The notes beneath the pieces are model-generated. The model was not told where the DNA came from, searched no databases, and saw nothing but the letters and a program-made list of their open reading frames with translations. A DNA stretch of 42,572 nucleotides from the IMG/VR virus record IMGVR_UViG_3300030098_006042, positions 1-42,572 of that record, one strand, 5' to 3'. Positions 16,307 through 25,601 of the stretch are shown in pieces. Every line of letters begins with the position of its first letter. Within the stretch, counting starts at the first letter, position 1. A program made the translations under genes and the position numbers. Source of the DNA: a virus.

Positions 16307-19300
16307 ATGGCTAGCCTCTACAACTACTCGACGAAAACCTATGAGCCGGTTGATGACCGCGAGGTAACGGAGCGCGTCAAGGCTGGCCAGTACACCTTCC
16401 AGTCGGGGAAGAAGGTCAAGATACGGCTGCCCAACGGTGAGCTGTATGAAATTGAACCTGAGAAAACACAGAAGGCATTCAAGCTTGGCGCGACCTTTGT
16501 TACTGCAGAGGAAGAGCGCGAGATAGGCTTGAAGGAAAAGTATGGCCAGGGTTGGGGTAACGCCCTAAGCGCTTTTGCTCTTGGAACACTCTCTGGTGCG
16601 ACTCTTTCTGGTTCAAATATAGCCTTAGTTGAAAGCGGCATCATCAACAAAGAGACGCTTGATGCTTATCGCAAGTATCAAAGCGGCGCATATATTGGTG
16701 GCGATATAGCGGGCTCAGTGGGCTCCATTCTTGCGACAGGCGGTCTTGCAACCGCAGCACAAGCGGGAGTTCGAGGCGCTAGAGCAGCCAATGTTGCTGC
16801 CCATGTTCTTATGCCTTCTGCAATTTTAGCTAAAGGTGCATCGGCAATTGGTCGAGGGGTCACCGGAGCAGCTGCAGGCAACGCTGCAAAGCTGCTCGCA
16901 AAAGGCGCTGGCGAAGGCATTGGCAAAACTCGAAATGCTATTGTCTTAGGAGCGCTCGCAGAGGGTGCTGTTGATGCGGCGGGCTACGCTACCGCCGAGC
17001 ACCTTACGGAGTACTATCTAGGCAATCCTAACAAGAACGCTGAGACTTTTCTCGGTAACCTTGGGATGAGCACAGTGCTTGGTGGCGGATTAAGTGCCCT
17101 CATTCCTGGTGTCCGTCACCTGGTTAAGCCGATGAGCGCTGAGAAGTCGATGGATGTTCTCAGGTACGCTACAGGCCGGTTTGTTGATACCTCAAAGGGC
17201 CGTGTAGAAGTTTCTCAGCGACTAGCAGAGCAGGAAGGCATTACGCTCGACGAAGCCATGCAGAGAACTGCAGCTAATGTCGATAGCGCTCTCTGGCGTC
17301 AAAGCGTTGATGAGGATGTGCTTCGTTACAACGACACCTTGACCGACATCAAAACTGCAATTGAGGAAAAAGAATCTTTCATTGAGCGGCTGACCGCAGA
17401 GCGGGACCTCGACCTTGATGACATCGGCCCAGCTCTCACCGAAGCCAAACGACGGGTAGACGAGCTCACAAAGAAGAAGGCCGACCTGGATGACACCAGT
17501 GCCCTTGAAGATGCGAGGAGGCAGGCACAAGAGGACACGCTAAGTTTCCGAGAGCGATACAATCGCGAGATTGAAAAACAGAACCTTGAGGTGGAGAACC
17601 TTGTCGCGGCTAAAAGCCAAGCACAAGACACTCTCTTCTCGCTTAAGCAAGAACGGGACAGAATTGTTGACGAGGGCAAGACCATGCTCTCGCGTGAGAT
17701 TGAAACGCAGAGAGACAGGGCTGTCAGCGCTGTAAATCAGGTCTATGACCTTGTTGAGGATGGAAAGGCGCTGGCTCGGGGCGCTCATCGAAACAGCGTT
17801 TTGGTTAGGGGTATCGAATCAACGACTGAAGAAGGCACTCGGGGCGTTGATATGATTGACGCTTTCTATCTCGAGATAGCCAATAGACGCACTCAGATGG
17901 AAAACGCTAGAGGTCGGCCCGGCGTTGATTCTGCTGAGATCGATACAGTGATTGGTGTTCTTGATGCTATCGAGGATGAAGTAAACGACGTGCTGGCAAA
18001 GGTCGGCAAGTTTGAGACAAACCCGGTAGCAAGAGTAAGCAAAGCAACCGGCAAAAAGAAGACGGCAGAGGACTTAGCTCGCGAGGGTCAAAAGGCAGAT
18101 TTTCGCAAGGCGATTACATCGAAGGCTGTTGATGGGCCAGAGCTTGACCTCGCCATAAAGCGGGCAATGTTCACCACGCTCGATGAGAACCGCAAGGTGC
18201 TCGGTGACATCATTTTCAACCATGCCAGAGATGGCAAAATTGCGTGGAACACTCAGAGCCTTTTGAAGGATACCTGGCTGGGCTTCAAGGTACTTCAAAG
18301 CCATAAGTCATTCGGTAAAGCTGGTGAGCAAATCGGCCAGGTCACAGAGGCGTTCAGTCGTTTGCTTGAGGCCGACCAACAGTTTTCCAGCTACTTTATG
18401 GCACCCAAGCGTTTTGAACGAGAGGGCCGACGCTACACGGACCAGGACAAGCTTGAGCGCTTCTTTAGCAATCCCAACAAAAGCCATGAGCGCAAAGAGG
18501 GTTTAAATCGATACCTCCAAGCTGCAAACAACCTCATCACAATCTCCGAAAATGCTGGGCTTTACGCCAAGGTGGACGATGTTGTCGACGATGTTGTTGA
18601 CGTTCAGGCTGTAGCCGAGAAGGCCGCAAACAGATGGGTCGATGCCGTCAGCGAATCAACAAGGCGCATAGTCAATAATCTCCCAGGCTCGCTTAATCGG
18701 CGGGTTGTGGACGGTATCGAAAACGACATCAACAAGCTTATACAAGGAAACGCACACTACATCGCCGCTGGCTACGCGTCGGGGGTGTTGCCACGAGCAG
18801 TTCACAAGCAGTTTGCGAGAGAACTTGAGGATTTGTTGACTCAAAGACTCAAGGGCCACACGGGCACCGACCTTTGGCCGAAAATTCAACAGTGGCGACC
18901 AGGATATGAAGACCGCGATAAGTTTTTCGGTTTATCTGAAATTTTTACCGGTCGCAGAATGACTGCAGCAAGAGAAGAATTGCGTAGAGTAGAGCCAGAA
19001 GTTGATGCCTCTGTTGGTCTACATTTTGATTCTGTTTCCGCTCGTGTTCAAAAAATGATGGACGGTATTCGCAACCGTGATCCAAAGGTTCGAAGACTGG
19101 TGCAGGATAACCGCGAGGAGCTGGTTCGCATCCGGCACTTATTGATCCAAGCACCAGAAACCGAGGGTCTGGATGTAGCTGAAGCTGTGCACCAGATCGA
19201 TATGCTCTCGCGTCACTTTAAGGAGCTAGAGGAGGAGGTGCGCAGTAAGCACATCCAGTCCCCAGGCGAGCATCTTGACGATGGGAGCGCAATACAAGTG

Positions 19301-21727
19301 GCGGCGGCGCGTGTTGCAGACATGCCGTTGCCCACTGCAGCAGTCGACGATGTTGTTGACGTTGAGGCTGTAGCCTTAGAGGCTGCATACCGTTACAAAG
19401 ATGAGCTGGCCGGTCGTGCAAATTTTATCCTTGACGAGATCAGCAGGAGAACAGACGACCCGAGCGTCTTTCTCACCCTGGAGCCTAGCCTTGAGGACAT
19501 AATTCAAAAGAGGTCGGATGAGGCCCAGTTGCGCTACCTTGACGGCGAGATGACCCCAGAGTTTCAGGAAGAGGTCGCTCGTGATTTTGAGCGGGTGGTT
19601 AGGGATACGCTTGAAGAGCACCAGAGCGTAGACTATTGGGATGAAGTTTTGGATGACGCTAACATCATTCAGGAACTGCGTGCTCGGTACTCGTTAAAAG
19701 AACGTGCTTATCCTGAAGAGATGCCGGTCAACGACGCAACTCTTGTCTCACTAAGCTTTGCAAGCAAAGCAGGGGATGGTGGTCAGTTAGCCGCCAAAAT
19801 GCGGACCACCTATGAGCAAGCTGCAACGGCTCTTAACGACATCGAAAACAGCCTTATTACGCAATTAGCCGATAGCGCCCTGCTCACTGCTAGGTCTACC
19901 GCAGAAATGCTGCGCAAGAACCTAAATGAGCTTGATACCCGAATGGACTGGGACACGAAGGACATTTGGATTGAGCAAAACACTAGAGTTTTAGCTTACC
20001 TCGACGAATTGGCTGACTACCTAGAGCGCAATGCTGACGCTCTCTTTCGTCAGAGCAACAAGCTGCCAGTTGAGCGAATAGCAGTAGATGCCTATCAGTC
20101 GATTCAGCAAATGTCTCTTCCTGCGCTCCGCATGCGAGAAGTTGCAGTCCCAGAGACCCTTGCAGGCAAGTTGGCAAAAGCCACCCGTGAGACCAACGAG
20201 TCCATGGATGAGATTGGCAACCTACTCGAGGACACTGAAGCTCTTCGAGCAATCAAAGGTGGCGGACGTGCGGTAGAGCCTGCAGGCCACCCTGTTCACG
20301 ACTCCATTAGAGCACTTCAAGAGCTATCACTTCGCGAGAAGGATGCAGGAGCTGCTCTCGACCAGCAAATCGCAAAGCACCGGGACGCAAAGGCGATTGG
20401 ACGAGATCTTAAAGCTAGTCGCCTAGAGGAGCTTTCCCAAAGAGAGCAAGCTGAAGCCGCAGCACAAGGGGACCTTGAATTTGAGCAGGCTCGACGCTCA
20501 TACGAGATAGGCGAAGTAGAAGATGAGCTTGCATACACAGAGGCTCAAGCTGCGATTTTGGGCCGCGACGTAGAAGGTCTTAAGGGTACCGTTGAGCACT
20601 ATCAAAACCTTGAGAGAGCAGGCATTGCCGACCTTAAGGACATGGCTTACGGGCGGATGCCATATGAGGCCACTGGTGGTCCCTTTGGGCCTAAGCCTAA
20701 GCCGACTGAATTGCAAAGACCTGAGGCATATCTGCCAAGGCTGCCTGAGTCGGGCGCTGGCGCTATTGGAGACCTGACAGCAAGCGGCACGACTTCGATA
20801 CCCGGCTTAGCGATGTATCAGGTTGGCGGGTGGCAAGGTGCAGCGCTTGGCTCAATTGGTTTTAGTTCCGTTATCCAGGCTCTTCGGAGCGGTGCAGATC
20901 CACAACGACGGTGGATGGCATACCTGCAAGCCTATGACACCATGGTGAGATATCAGCACAACCGCAAACGCATCGTCAGCGACTTTCTAAGCGGCGAGCT
21001 CAAGAAGGCGACTGTAGACCGAAAGGCATCTCCGTTTCGATTGATGCTCGGATCTCTCATGCAGTTTGGAGAGTTCGAGGGGCTTTTTGAGGCAAGCTCA
21101 GGCGACGACTTTACCGATGCAACAGCACGACTGCACACCATCAACAGCAAGCCAGAATTGAAGATGAAGATCTTAGAGGAAGCTGTTGCGGGCTTAGACC
21201 CCAGCATGCCGAAGCACGCTGCTGCGATTCAGAAGCAATTGGCAACCTGCTTGGACTATCTGGGCGAGCAGTGCCCGAAAGAGCCTCAGACCAACCTCCT
21301 AGCTCTAACACGGCGAAGCAACTGGCGACCTTCCGACAGTGAAGTGTTTTCCTTTCAGACAGGTTGCGTGGAACCGCTTGAGAGCCAACTTGAGACGTTG
21401 CAGAACGGACTTGCTCAGCGTACAATTACTCCAAGGCAAGTCACGACCTGGCAGGTCTGCATGCCTAGCTTTTACGCCGACTGCGCCGAGGACATGTACT
21501 CGGGTTTCGCAGAACTCAAAGAACCTGCGCCATACGATGTTCGAACCGTTGCCTCCGTCTTTCTCGGTAGTCACGTCGAACCAACACGGCAAGCGCCGTT
21601 TGTTCAGGGAATGCAGGGCATGTTCAATCAGCAAACACAACCAATCGGTGACGCAGCAAGCGCAACTCGAGGCCGCAGTGAAGCGGCTCTGACCCCAAGC
21701 CAAGAACGACAGCAAAGGATTGCATGA
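16307..21727 (+). CDS. Giant internal virion / ejection protein (1,806 residues)
   Basis: This is the largest gene. The N-terminus (SLYNYSTKTYEPVDDREVTE...KIRLPNGELYEIEP) looks like a short beta module. Gly/Ala-rich hydrophobic stretches follow at about 85-115 (LSAFALGTLSGATLSGSNIA), 120-200 and 240-270 (MSTVLGGGLSALIPG). Most of the rest is charged coiled-coil helix, and a final hydrophobic patch (MYQVGGWQGAALGSIGF, near 1505) precedes the end. Size and composition match the large inner core protein of T7-like phages, which threads across the cell envelope. A near-identical 33-base unit is present twice. No transglycosylase or peptidase motif was found by eye. RBS AAGGAAGTAAATTA. Confidence 0.65.
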   Translation: MASLYNYSTKTYEPVDDREVTERVKAGQYTFQSGKKVKIRLPNGELYEIEPEKTQKAFKLGATFVTAEEEREIGLKEKYGQGWGNALSAFALGTLSGATLSGSNIALVESGIINKETLDAYRKYQSGAYIGGDIAGSVGSILATGGLATAAQAGVRGARAANVAAHVLMPSAILAKGASAIGRGVTGAAAGNAAKLLAKGAGEGIGKTRNAIVLGALAEGAVDAAGYATAEHLTEYYLGNPNKNAETFLGNLGMSTVLGGGLSALIPGVRHLVKPMSAEKSMDVLRYATGRFVDTSKGRVEVSQRLAEQEGITLDEAMQRTAANVDSALWRQSVDEDVLRYNDTLTDIKTAIEEKESFIERLTAERDLDLDDIGPALTEAKRRVDELTKKKADLDDTSALEDARRQAQEDTLSFRERYNREIEKQNLEVENLVAAKSQAQDTLFSLKQERDRIVDEGKTMLSREIETQRDRAVSAVNQVYDLVEDGKALARGAHRNSVLVRGIESTTEEGTRGVDMIDAFYLEIANRRTQMENARGRPGVDSAEIDTVIGVLDAIEDEVNDVLAKVGKFETNPVARVSKATGKKKTAEDLAREGQKADFRKAITSKAVDGPELDLAIKRAMFTTLDENRKVLGDIIFNHARDGKIAWNTQSLLKDTWLGFKVLQSHKSFGKAGEQIGQVTEAFSRLLEADQQFSSYFMAPKRFEREGRRYTDQDKLERFFSNPNKSHERKEGLNRYLQAANNLITISENAGLYAKVDDVVDDVVDVQAVAEKAANRWVDAVSESTRRIVNNLPGSLNRRVVDGIENDINKLIQGNAHYIAAGYASGVLPRAVHKQFARELEDLLTQRLKGHTGTDLWPKIQQWRPGYEDRDKFFGLSEIFTGRRMTAAREELRRVEPEVDASVGLHFDSVSARVQKMMDGIRNRDPKVRRLVQDNREELVRIRHLLIQAPETEGLDVAEAVHQIDMLSRHFKELEEEVRSKHIQSPGEHLDDGSAIQVAAARVADMPLPTAAVDDVVDVEAVALEAAYRYKDELAGRANFILDEISRRTDDPSVFLTLEPSLEDIIQKRSDEAQLRYLDGEMTPEFQEEVARDFERVVRDTLEEHQSVDYWDEVLDDANIIQELRARYSLKERAYPEEMPVNDATLVSLSFASKAGDGGQLAAKMRTTYEQAATALNDIENSLITQLADSALLTARSTAEMLRKNLNELDTRMDWDTKDIWIEQNTRVLAYLDELADYLERNADALFRQSNKLPVERIAVDAYQSIQQMSLPALRMREVAVPETLAGKLAKATRETNESMDEIGNLLEDTEALRAIKGGGRAVEPAGHPVHDSIRALQELSLREKDAGAALDQQIAKHRDAKAIGRDLKASRLEELSQREQAEAAAQGDLEFEQARRSYEIGEVEDELAYTEAQAAILGRDVEGLKGTVEHYQNLERAGIADLKDMAYGRMPYEATGGPFGPKPKPTELQRPEAYLPRLPESGAGAIGDLTASGTTSIPGLAMYQVGGWQGAALGSIGFSSVIQALRSGADPQRRWMAYLQAYDTMVRYQHNRKRIVSDFLSGELKKATVDRKASPFRLMLGSLMQFGEFEGLFEASSGDDFTDATARLHTINSKPELKMKILEEAVAGLDPSMPKHAAAIQKQLATCLDYLGEQCPKEPQTNLLALTRRSNWRPSDSEVFSFQTGCVEPLESQLETLQNGLAQRTITPRQVTTWQVCMPSFYADCAEDMYSGFAELKEPAPYDVRTVASVFLGSHVEPTRQAPFVQGMQGMFNQQTQPIGDAASATRGRSEAALTPSQERQQRIA
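18584..18616 (+). repeat. 33-base internal direct repeat, copy 1
   Basis: This stretch, encoding VDDVVDVQAVA inside the giant virion protein, matches 32 of 33 bases at 19343-19375. It is preceded here by an extra partial unit (GACGATGTT) giving a DVVDDVVD run. Confidence 0.8.
19343..19375 (+). repeat. 33-base internal direct repeat, copy 2
   Basis: Second copy, encoding VDDVVDVEAVA. The residues after each copy are weakly alike (EKAANRWVDAVSE versus LEAAYRYKDELAG), suggesting a duplicated helical module about 253 residues apart. Confidence 0.8.
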
Positions 21728-22131
21728 TGGCTCGAACGACTCTTCAGCATTTTCGAAATGAAACCGACGTTGGGATGGATGACGTTCTTCTGAACGCATC
21801 GAACAACAGCAACACGCTGTCGTGTCGGGGCATGAATCAGATGACAATTGTCGTCAACCAGACCGCACGCGCGTCGTCGACTGCTATCACGTTCAACGTG
21901 GAGGGCAGCATCGACGGAGGAACGACCTGGGCCAAGGTGCAGACCTCTGCCATTTCGAGCGGCACGCAGACGCTGTCAGATGCGACGTATTCGAAAGCCC
22001 TCGCAGCGACCGGCGTGTTTGCTGTGAATCTTGCAATCAACTTCACCCATGTGCGGATCCGAGCGTTGACCGGAGCTAGCGCAGGTTCGGGCGACAAAGC
22101 TGACGTAACAGTTATGTTTGGGAGTTTGTGA
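21727..22131 (+). CDS. Small beta-rich virion protein
   Basis: This is a 134-residue protein; the second of two adjacent ATG codons is preferred because AAAGGA lies 7 bases upstream. Alternating hydrophobic residues (MTIVVNQTARASSTAITFNV, FAVNLAINFTHVRIRALTG) and Gly/Ser turns (DGGTTWAKV) point to a beta sandwich like those of head or fibre decoration proteins. It lies between the last internal protein and the tail fibre, overlapping both (TGATG at each end). No family assigned; a fibre-associated or decoration role is inferred. Confidence 0.6.
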   Translation: MARTTLQHFRNETDVGMDDVLLNASNNSNTLSCRGMNQMTIVVNQTARASSTAITFNVEGSIDGGTTWAKVQTSAISSGTQTLSDATYSKALAATGVFAVNLAINFTHVRIRALTGASAGSGDKADVTVMFGSL

Positions 22132-23762
22132 TGAGTGGATTTGGAGACGCAGTTCAGGGCGGCGGCGTAGCTGGCACCTCAGAAATTGATGACAATCTTG
22201 CCAGTTCCGTCTTAATTGAATCTGCCGATGGTGAAGACTACTTGGCCATCGATACGACCGACAACGCCAGCAAGGTTGTCTTGTTGGGCACTCACACGGC
22301 TGCAGATAACGAATCCTCTGGCATGGTTGGGATTCGCGAAGCCACGCCTAAAGCCCCGCTACACATTGTCGGCGCGGGCGGCTCAACCGGAATTTCCATT
22401 GATCCAACCGTAAACTATTCGCCGACTTTGGTAATCGAAAATAGCACAGGCAACAGCAAAGACAGGTGCCTGGTTTTGCTCAACGGTGACGGCGGCGATG
22501 GGTCCGCCGTTTCGTTTAGGCAGGCGGACACAGAGCGCCTTTACATCAGCTCAAACAAAGATTCATCTGGCCCCGTCGTCTATAGCATCGGATCTCTTGA
22601 GTTGAAGTTGGGAACAAACAACACCGAGAGAATGCGCATCACCAGCGATGGCAAGGTTGGCATTGGCGAGGATACGCCACTTGGCGCTGACGGCGGTTCG
22701 GTTCACATCAAAACCGGTGACTCCGGTTCTTCGTCAGCTTCAGGCGATTGTGACGAGCTGATTGTTGAAGGTTCTGGAAACAGCGGTATCACAATCTTCA
22801 GCGGAGCGAACGACACAACAACGAACTTCGGCGGTCTTGCTTTTGGGCGAGCAGATTCTGGTACCAACGGGCGCTACCGAGGGGGCGTCAATTATAGACA
22901 CGGATCCTCAAACGACTATTTGCAGTTTTTGACTGCGGGCACCACAAAAATAATTGTCGACAAAGATGGCAAGTTGAGCACTGGTTTGACCTCGCCCGGA
23001 GCGCTCTGTGACAGTAATGGCATCCACATTAAGACCGGTGATGCTGCACACACGACAGTTCACGCTGATTGGAATGATTTGATTGTTGAGTCTGCTGGTC
23101 GATGCGGAATCACGTTGATGAGCAAGCATGACGGCGATCATTATTCCGCGCTCACATTTGCAACGAGTGGAGCGGCTGAAGAGGGCTACATTCGTTACGA
23201 CCACAGCAACAACAATATGAATTTTCGGACAAACAGCTCAGACCGAGTTCATATCACTGCGACTGGTTCGGTCGGAATCGGATCAAGCACGATTGGCACA
23301 AACGGCGCCAGCGTTCTTCTTATAAAAAATGGCACAGCGCCAGCATCATCGCCGGCAGACAGCGTTCAACTGTATGCAGAAGACGTTAGCAGCAGCAGCG
23401 AGCTTAAAGTTCGCGATGAAGCTGGCAACGTAACCACTCTTTCACCGCACAACTTTTCACTCACAGAGCGCAGTGACCCGATGGCCTGGGCGTATTATTC
23501 GCGAAATGAGTTTGCAGGAAAAGAGCTGAACGTTGACATGATGAGGGTTATCCGAAAGCTCGAAGAGCTGACGGGCGAAACATTTATCACTGTGCGCGAT
23601 TTGCCATCTGAGCAGTGCCTTGACTGGGATACTGAAGAGCAAAAGAAGCTAGAGCAAAGCGAAAAGGATATCGCAGATTGGGACGCTCAGCCTCAGGGCA
23701 GTAAAAACGGTAAACGCCCGTTGACTTATGAGAAACAACCAAAACCGACCTGGCTAGATTGA
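22131..23762 (+). CDS. Tail fibre / tailspike-like protein
   Basis: This is a 543-residue protein with repeated fibre modules: NTERMRITSDGKVGIGEDTP (about 163-182) and DRVHITATGSVGIGSSTIG near 380. These are the classic 'R-M-R-I-x-x-x-G-x-V-G-I-G' repeats of phage fibres. HIKTGDSGSS...DELIVEGSGNSGI and HIKTGDAAHT...NDLIVESAGRCGI form two larger copies. The C-terminus lacks the usual S74 auto-cleaving chaperone and instead has TERSDPMAWAYYSRNEFAGKE then a helical, acidic tail. It would bind the host surface. Start ATG at 22131 after GGGAG, overlapping the previous stop. Confidence 0.85.
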   Translation: MSGFGDAVQGGGVAGTSEIDDNLASSVLIESADGEDYLAIDTTDNASKVVLLGTHTAADNESSGMVGIREATPKAPLHIVGAGGSTGISIDPTVNYSPTLVIENSTGNSKDRCLVLLNGDGGDGSAVSFRQADTERLYISSNKDSSGPVVYSIGSLELKLGTNNTERMRITSDGKVGIGEDTPLGADGGSVHIKTGDSGSSSASGDCDELIVEGSGNSGITIFSGANDTTTNFGGLAFGRADSGTNGRYRGGVNYRHGSSNDYLQFLTAGTTKIIVDKDGKLSTGLTSPGALCDSNGIHIKTGDAAHTTVHADWNDLIVESAGRCGITLMSKHDGDHYSALTFATSGAAEEGYIRYDHSNNNMNFRTNSSDRVHITATGSVGIGSSTIGTNGASVLLIKNGTAPASSPADSVQLYAEDVSSSSELKVRDEAGNVTTLSPHNFSLTERSDPMAWAYYSRNEFAGKELNVDMMRVIRKLEELTGETFITVRDLPSEQCLDWDTEEQKKLEQSEKDIADWDAQPQGSKNGKRPLTYEKQPKPTWLD

Positions 23763-23773
23763 GGTACTCGAAA

Positions 23774-24025
23774 ATGGCAACAAAGATACTCCACACCGTC
23801 CAAGTGACAATTACAAAATCAATCGCAGAGGGTAGCGTATCGGCATCATGCCAAGCAATTGCGACATTGCCAGAGATTGATGGTACGCGCTTTGGCGTAA
23901 ACCTGCCGCTCGAAGGCGACGGCGTAACGTCGTTGATTGACAGCGCCGTTGATGCGCTCAAGGTCAAGATGTCCGAAGGCGGCCACACGGTCGAAGAGGC
24001 CCAGCCACCGGCGGAAGAGAGTTGA
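23774..24025 (+). CDS. Small hypothetical protein after tail fibre
   Basis: This is an 83-residue protein starting at ATG 23774 (GAGG nine bases upstream); a TTG at 23759 would add 5 residues. The first part alternates as beta strands (KILHTVQVTITKSIAEGSVS), then a helix (VTSLIDSAVDALKVKM) and a Pro/Glu tail. It lies between fibre and lysis genes, so it may be a fibre-assembly helper or virion component. No family recognised. Confidence 0.5.
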   Translation: MATKILHTVQVTITKSIAEGSVSASCQAIATLPEIDGTRFGVNLPLEGDGVTSLIDSAVDALKVKMSEGGHTVEEAQPPAEES

Positions 24026-24026
24026 C

Positions 24027-24329
24027 GTGGAAGAGGGCGGTGCGGCTGCTGGCTTGATCGGCGTTTTGTTAATTGCGATGCGAGTAATTGAGCGCAGCGT
24101 TGACAAAAAGAACGGCAGCAATGGCACCGCTAAGCTCGACACACGTATGGCCCTCGCCGAGCAGCAGCTAGCTGAACTGAAAGAAGATATCGCAAAGCTC
24201 ACAGAGAAAGTGGTTGAAAACCTCAAGCTTACATACGAGCTGCGCGAAAAACAAATTGTGCAAGATGCGGTGAATGAGGCTCTTAAGCACAAAGGCAATG
24301 GTCAGCATGACCCAGGGGGTGCCAAGTGA
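24027..24329 (+). CDS. Lysis-cassette membrane protein with coiled coil
   Basis: This is a 100-residue protein with a GTG start at 24027, chosen for GGAAGAGAG seven bases upstream; longer starts have no such site. One N-terminal membrane segment (AAAGLIGVLLIAMRVI, about 6-21) is followed by a long charged coiled coil (LAEQQLAELKEDIAKLTEKV, VENLKLTYELREKQ) and a hydrophilic tail. That layout matches inner-membrane spanin (Rz-like) or coiled-coil holin-associated proteins. It is next to the holin candidate with a 4-base overlap. Which of the two roles it plays is uncertain. Confidence 0.6.
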   Translation: MEEGGAAAGLIGVLLIAMRVIERSVDKKNGSNGTAKLDTRMALAEQQLAELKEDIAKLTEKVVENLKLTYELREKQIVQDAVNEALKHKGNGQHDPGGAK

Positions 24330-24568
24330 GTATTAAAGGACAAACCAAAGGCTGGAGGTCATCGGAGTTCCTCGTCACCGTCGCGGCAATGTGCGTGGCA
24401 ATCGCGACCGTGCTTTGGGAGGACAACCAGATTGTTAGTGCCCTAGCTGGCCTGGCCGGAATCATTGCACCGGCAGCTTATTCAGCAAGTCGCGCCATGG
24501 TTAAATCAGCGCTCGTAAAATCCGACGCACTGAAAGAGGTGGCCGGAAAAAAGCCATCAGAGGATTGA
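24326..24568 (+). CDS. Putative holin
   Basis: This is an 80-residue protein with a GTG start overlapping the previous stop. Two hydrophobic segments (FLVTVAAMCVAIATVLW, about 15-31, and IVSALAGLAGIIAPAAYSA, about 36-54) separated by a short polar loop (EDNQ), with a basic/charged C-terminus, give the class II holin layout. Holins open the inner membrane so the endolysin (24880) reaches the wall. Size and position in the lysis cassette agree. No family signature beyond topology was found. Confidence 0.7.
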   Translation: MSIKGQTKGWRSSEFLVTVAAMCVAIATVLWEDNQIVSALAGLAGIIAPAAYSASRAMVKSALVKSDALKEVAGKKPSED

Positions 24569-24780
24569 TGGATGTCAGCAAGGCATTCAACACGACTGGT
24601 CATGGCGCTGACCTCGGCTTACGTCTTAGTGGCGTTGGTGGCGATGAAGTTCGGGCCGCAGTGGTTGGAGAGATTGCTGGCGAAATCACTGATGGGCTCG
24701 AAGCGTTCGCGACCGCAGAGGTACAGCTCGACAAGAAACTAGACTGGGCAGCGACTGCTGGCCTGAAATGGAGATGGTGA
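24568..24780 (+). CDS. Small hypothetical protein in lysis cassette
   Basis: This is a 70-residue protein whose ATG overlaps the holin candidate's stop (TGATG). It is Gly/Ala-rich in the middle (DLGLRLSGVGGDEVRAAVVG), continues as amphipathic helix, and ends with aromatic WRW. It has no clear membrane segment. It is translationally tied to the lysis genes, so a virion or lysis-accessory role is possible. No family recognised. Confidence 0.5.
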   Translation: MDVSKAFNTTGHGADLGLRLSGVGGDEVRAAVVGEIAGEITDGLEAFATAEVQLDKKLDWAATAGLKWRW

Positions 24781-24781
24781 C

Positions 24782-24883
24782 ATGCCTAGAGGACCAGGAA
24801 CATATGGAAGCAAGGTTGGTCGTCCGCCGAAACCAAAAAAAGCAAAACCCAAGAAAACGAAGCCCAAAAAATCTAAGAAATGA
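24782..24883 (+). CDS. 33-residue small basic protein (PRGPGTYGSKVGRPPK type)
   Basis: This very short open frame begins MPRGPGTYGSKVGRPP and continues as a Lys/Pro tail (PKKAKPKKTKPKKSKK). From memory, phages of aquatic bacteria often have tiny genes of this G-P-G-T-Y-G-S-x-x-G-R-P-P pattern near their lysis or structural genes; the role is unknown, perhaps virion-associated or DNA-binding. The stop overlaps the ATG of the endolysin gene by 4 bases (ATGA), and the start follows the preceding stop at 24780 closely, so it fits the coupled operon. This raises confidence despite its size. Confidence 0.65.
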   Translation: MPRGPGTYGSKVGRPPKPKKAKPKKTKPKKSKK

Positions 24884-25329
24884 GCTGGGCAGGCAAATGG
24901 TTTAAGGCGGATGAGTTCGCTTGCACTTGTGGATGTGGCGGGAAAGATGTTCACCCAAAGCTCGTGGAGCTTCTCGACACCATCCGTGAGGAGGTGGGTC
25001 AACCTCTACGTGTGACGAGCTCATACCGCTGCGCCGACAGGAACACCGCAGTGGGCGGGGTAAAGTCGTCTCAGCACCTACCTCACAAGGGGCAAGCCTA
25101 CGCTGCTGACGTTACCTATTCCAATCGTAGTTTGAGGGGCAATCGAGAGAACCTCTTCAGGCTCTTCTGGCACGCGGAGAGAGCTGCTGAGAGGATGGGC
25201 CTTGTCGTAGGTCTCGGATTGTACGAACCGCGCTCAGGGGCGTTCCTGCACGTCGACGTGCGGGGCTGCAGGCCTAAGCCAATGAAAGCAGCGAGGTGGC
25301 TGAAATGGTCCTGGCCCCGTATGCCCTAA
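24880..25329 (+). CDS. Peptidase M15-type endolysin
   Basis: This 149-residue protein matches the M15A/VanY-like zinc peptidase family, which cuts the peptide cross-links of peptidoglycan. Motifs seen are KWFKADEFACTCGCGG (start of the domain), LRVTSSYRC (strand-loop), SSQH (His66), YAADV (Asp77) and FLHVDV (His124, Asp126). These are the expected zinc ligands and catalytic residue. It has no signal peptide, so it depends on the holin for export. It is the last gene of the rightward operon and is convergent with 25357-25599; no clear terminator lies in the 27-base gap. Confidence 0.88.
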   Translation: MSWAGKWFKADEFACTCGCGGKDVHPKLVELLDTIREEVGQPLRVTSSYRCADRNTAVGGVKSSQHLPHKGQAYAADVTYSNRSLRGNRENLFRLFWHAERAAERMGLVVGLGLYEPRSGAFLHVDVRGCRPKPMKAARWLKWSWPRMP

Positions 25330-25356
25330 GCCTGTATTTCGTTTGTGATGGATACT

Positions 25357-25599
25357 TCATTTGCGCTCTCGCATGAGTAGTCGGGCGAATTGCCTTAAGC
25401 CCTCAGTCGTCATCCAAGTCTTTTCAGCCAGATGCTCAACCCAATCTAGAATCTTCTCACGAGTGTCAGTGTGGCGTAGCTTGATGATGTATTCGTAGCC
25501 GCCCATCTCGGTGATGATAGCGTCATCCGTAACCCTCCATAAATGAGCTGGAGGCTTAGCAGTAATCTCTGAAAGCTTGGTGATATTTAAGTTCGGCAT
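25357..25599 (-). CDS. Small hypothetical protein, end of the leftward operon
   Basis: This is an 80-residue protein beginning MPNLNITKLSEITAKPPAH. It is mixed alpha/beta with a beta part (EMGGYEYIIKLRHTDT) and two helices (REKILDWVEHLAEKT; TTEGLRQFARLLMRERK). It lies 2 bases after the stop of the beta-rich virion-like gene at 25602-26339, so both are read from one message. There is no membrane segment or signal. A virion accessory or assembly role is possible by neighbourhood only; family unknown. Confidence 0.6.
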   Translation of the reverse strand: MPNLNITKLSEITAKPPAHLWRVTDDAIITEMGGYEYIIKLRHTDTREKILDWVEHLAEKTWMTTEGLRQFARLLMRERK

Positions 25600-25601
25600 T
25601 T

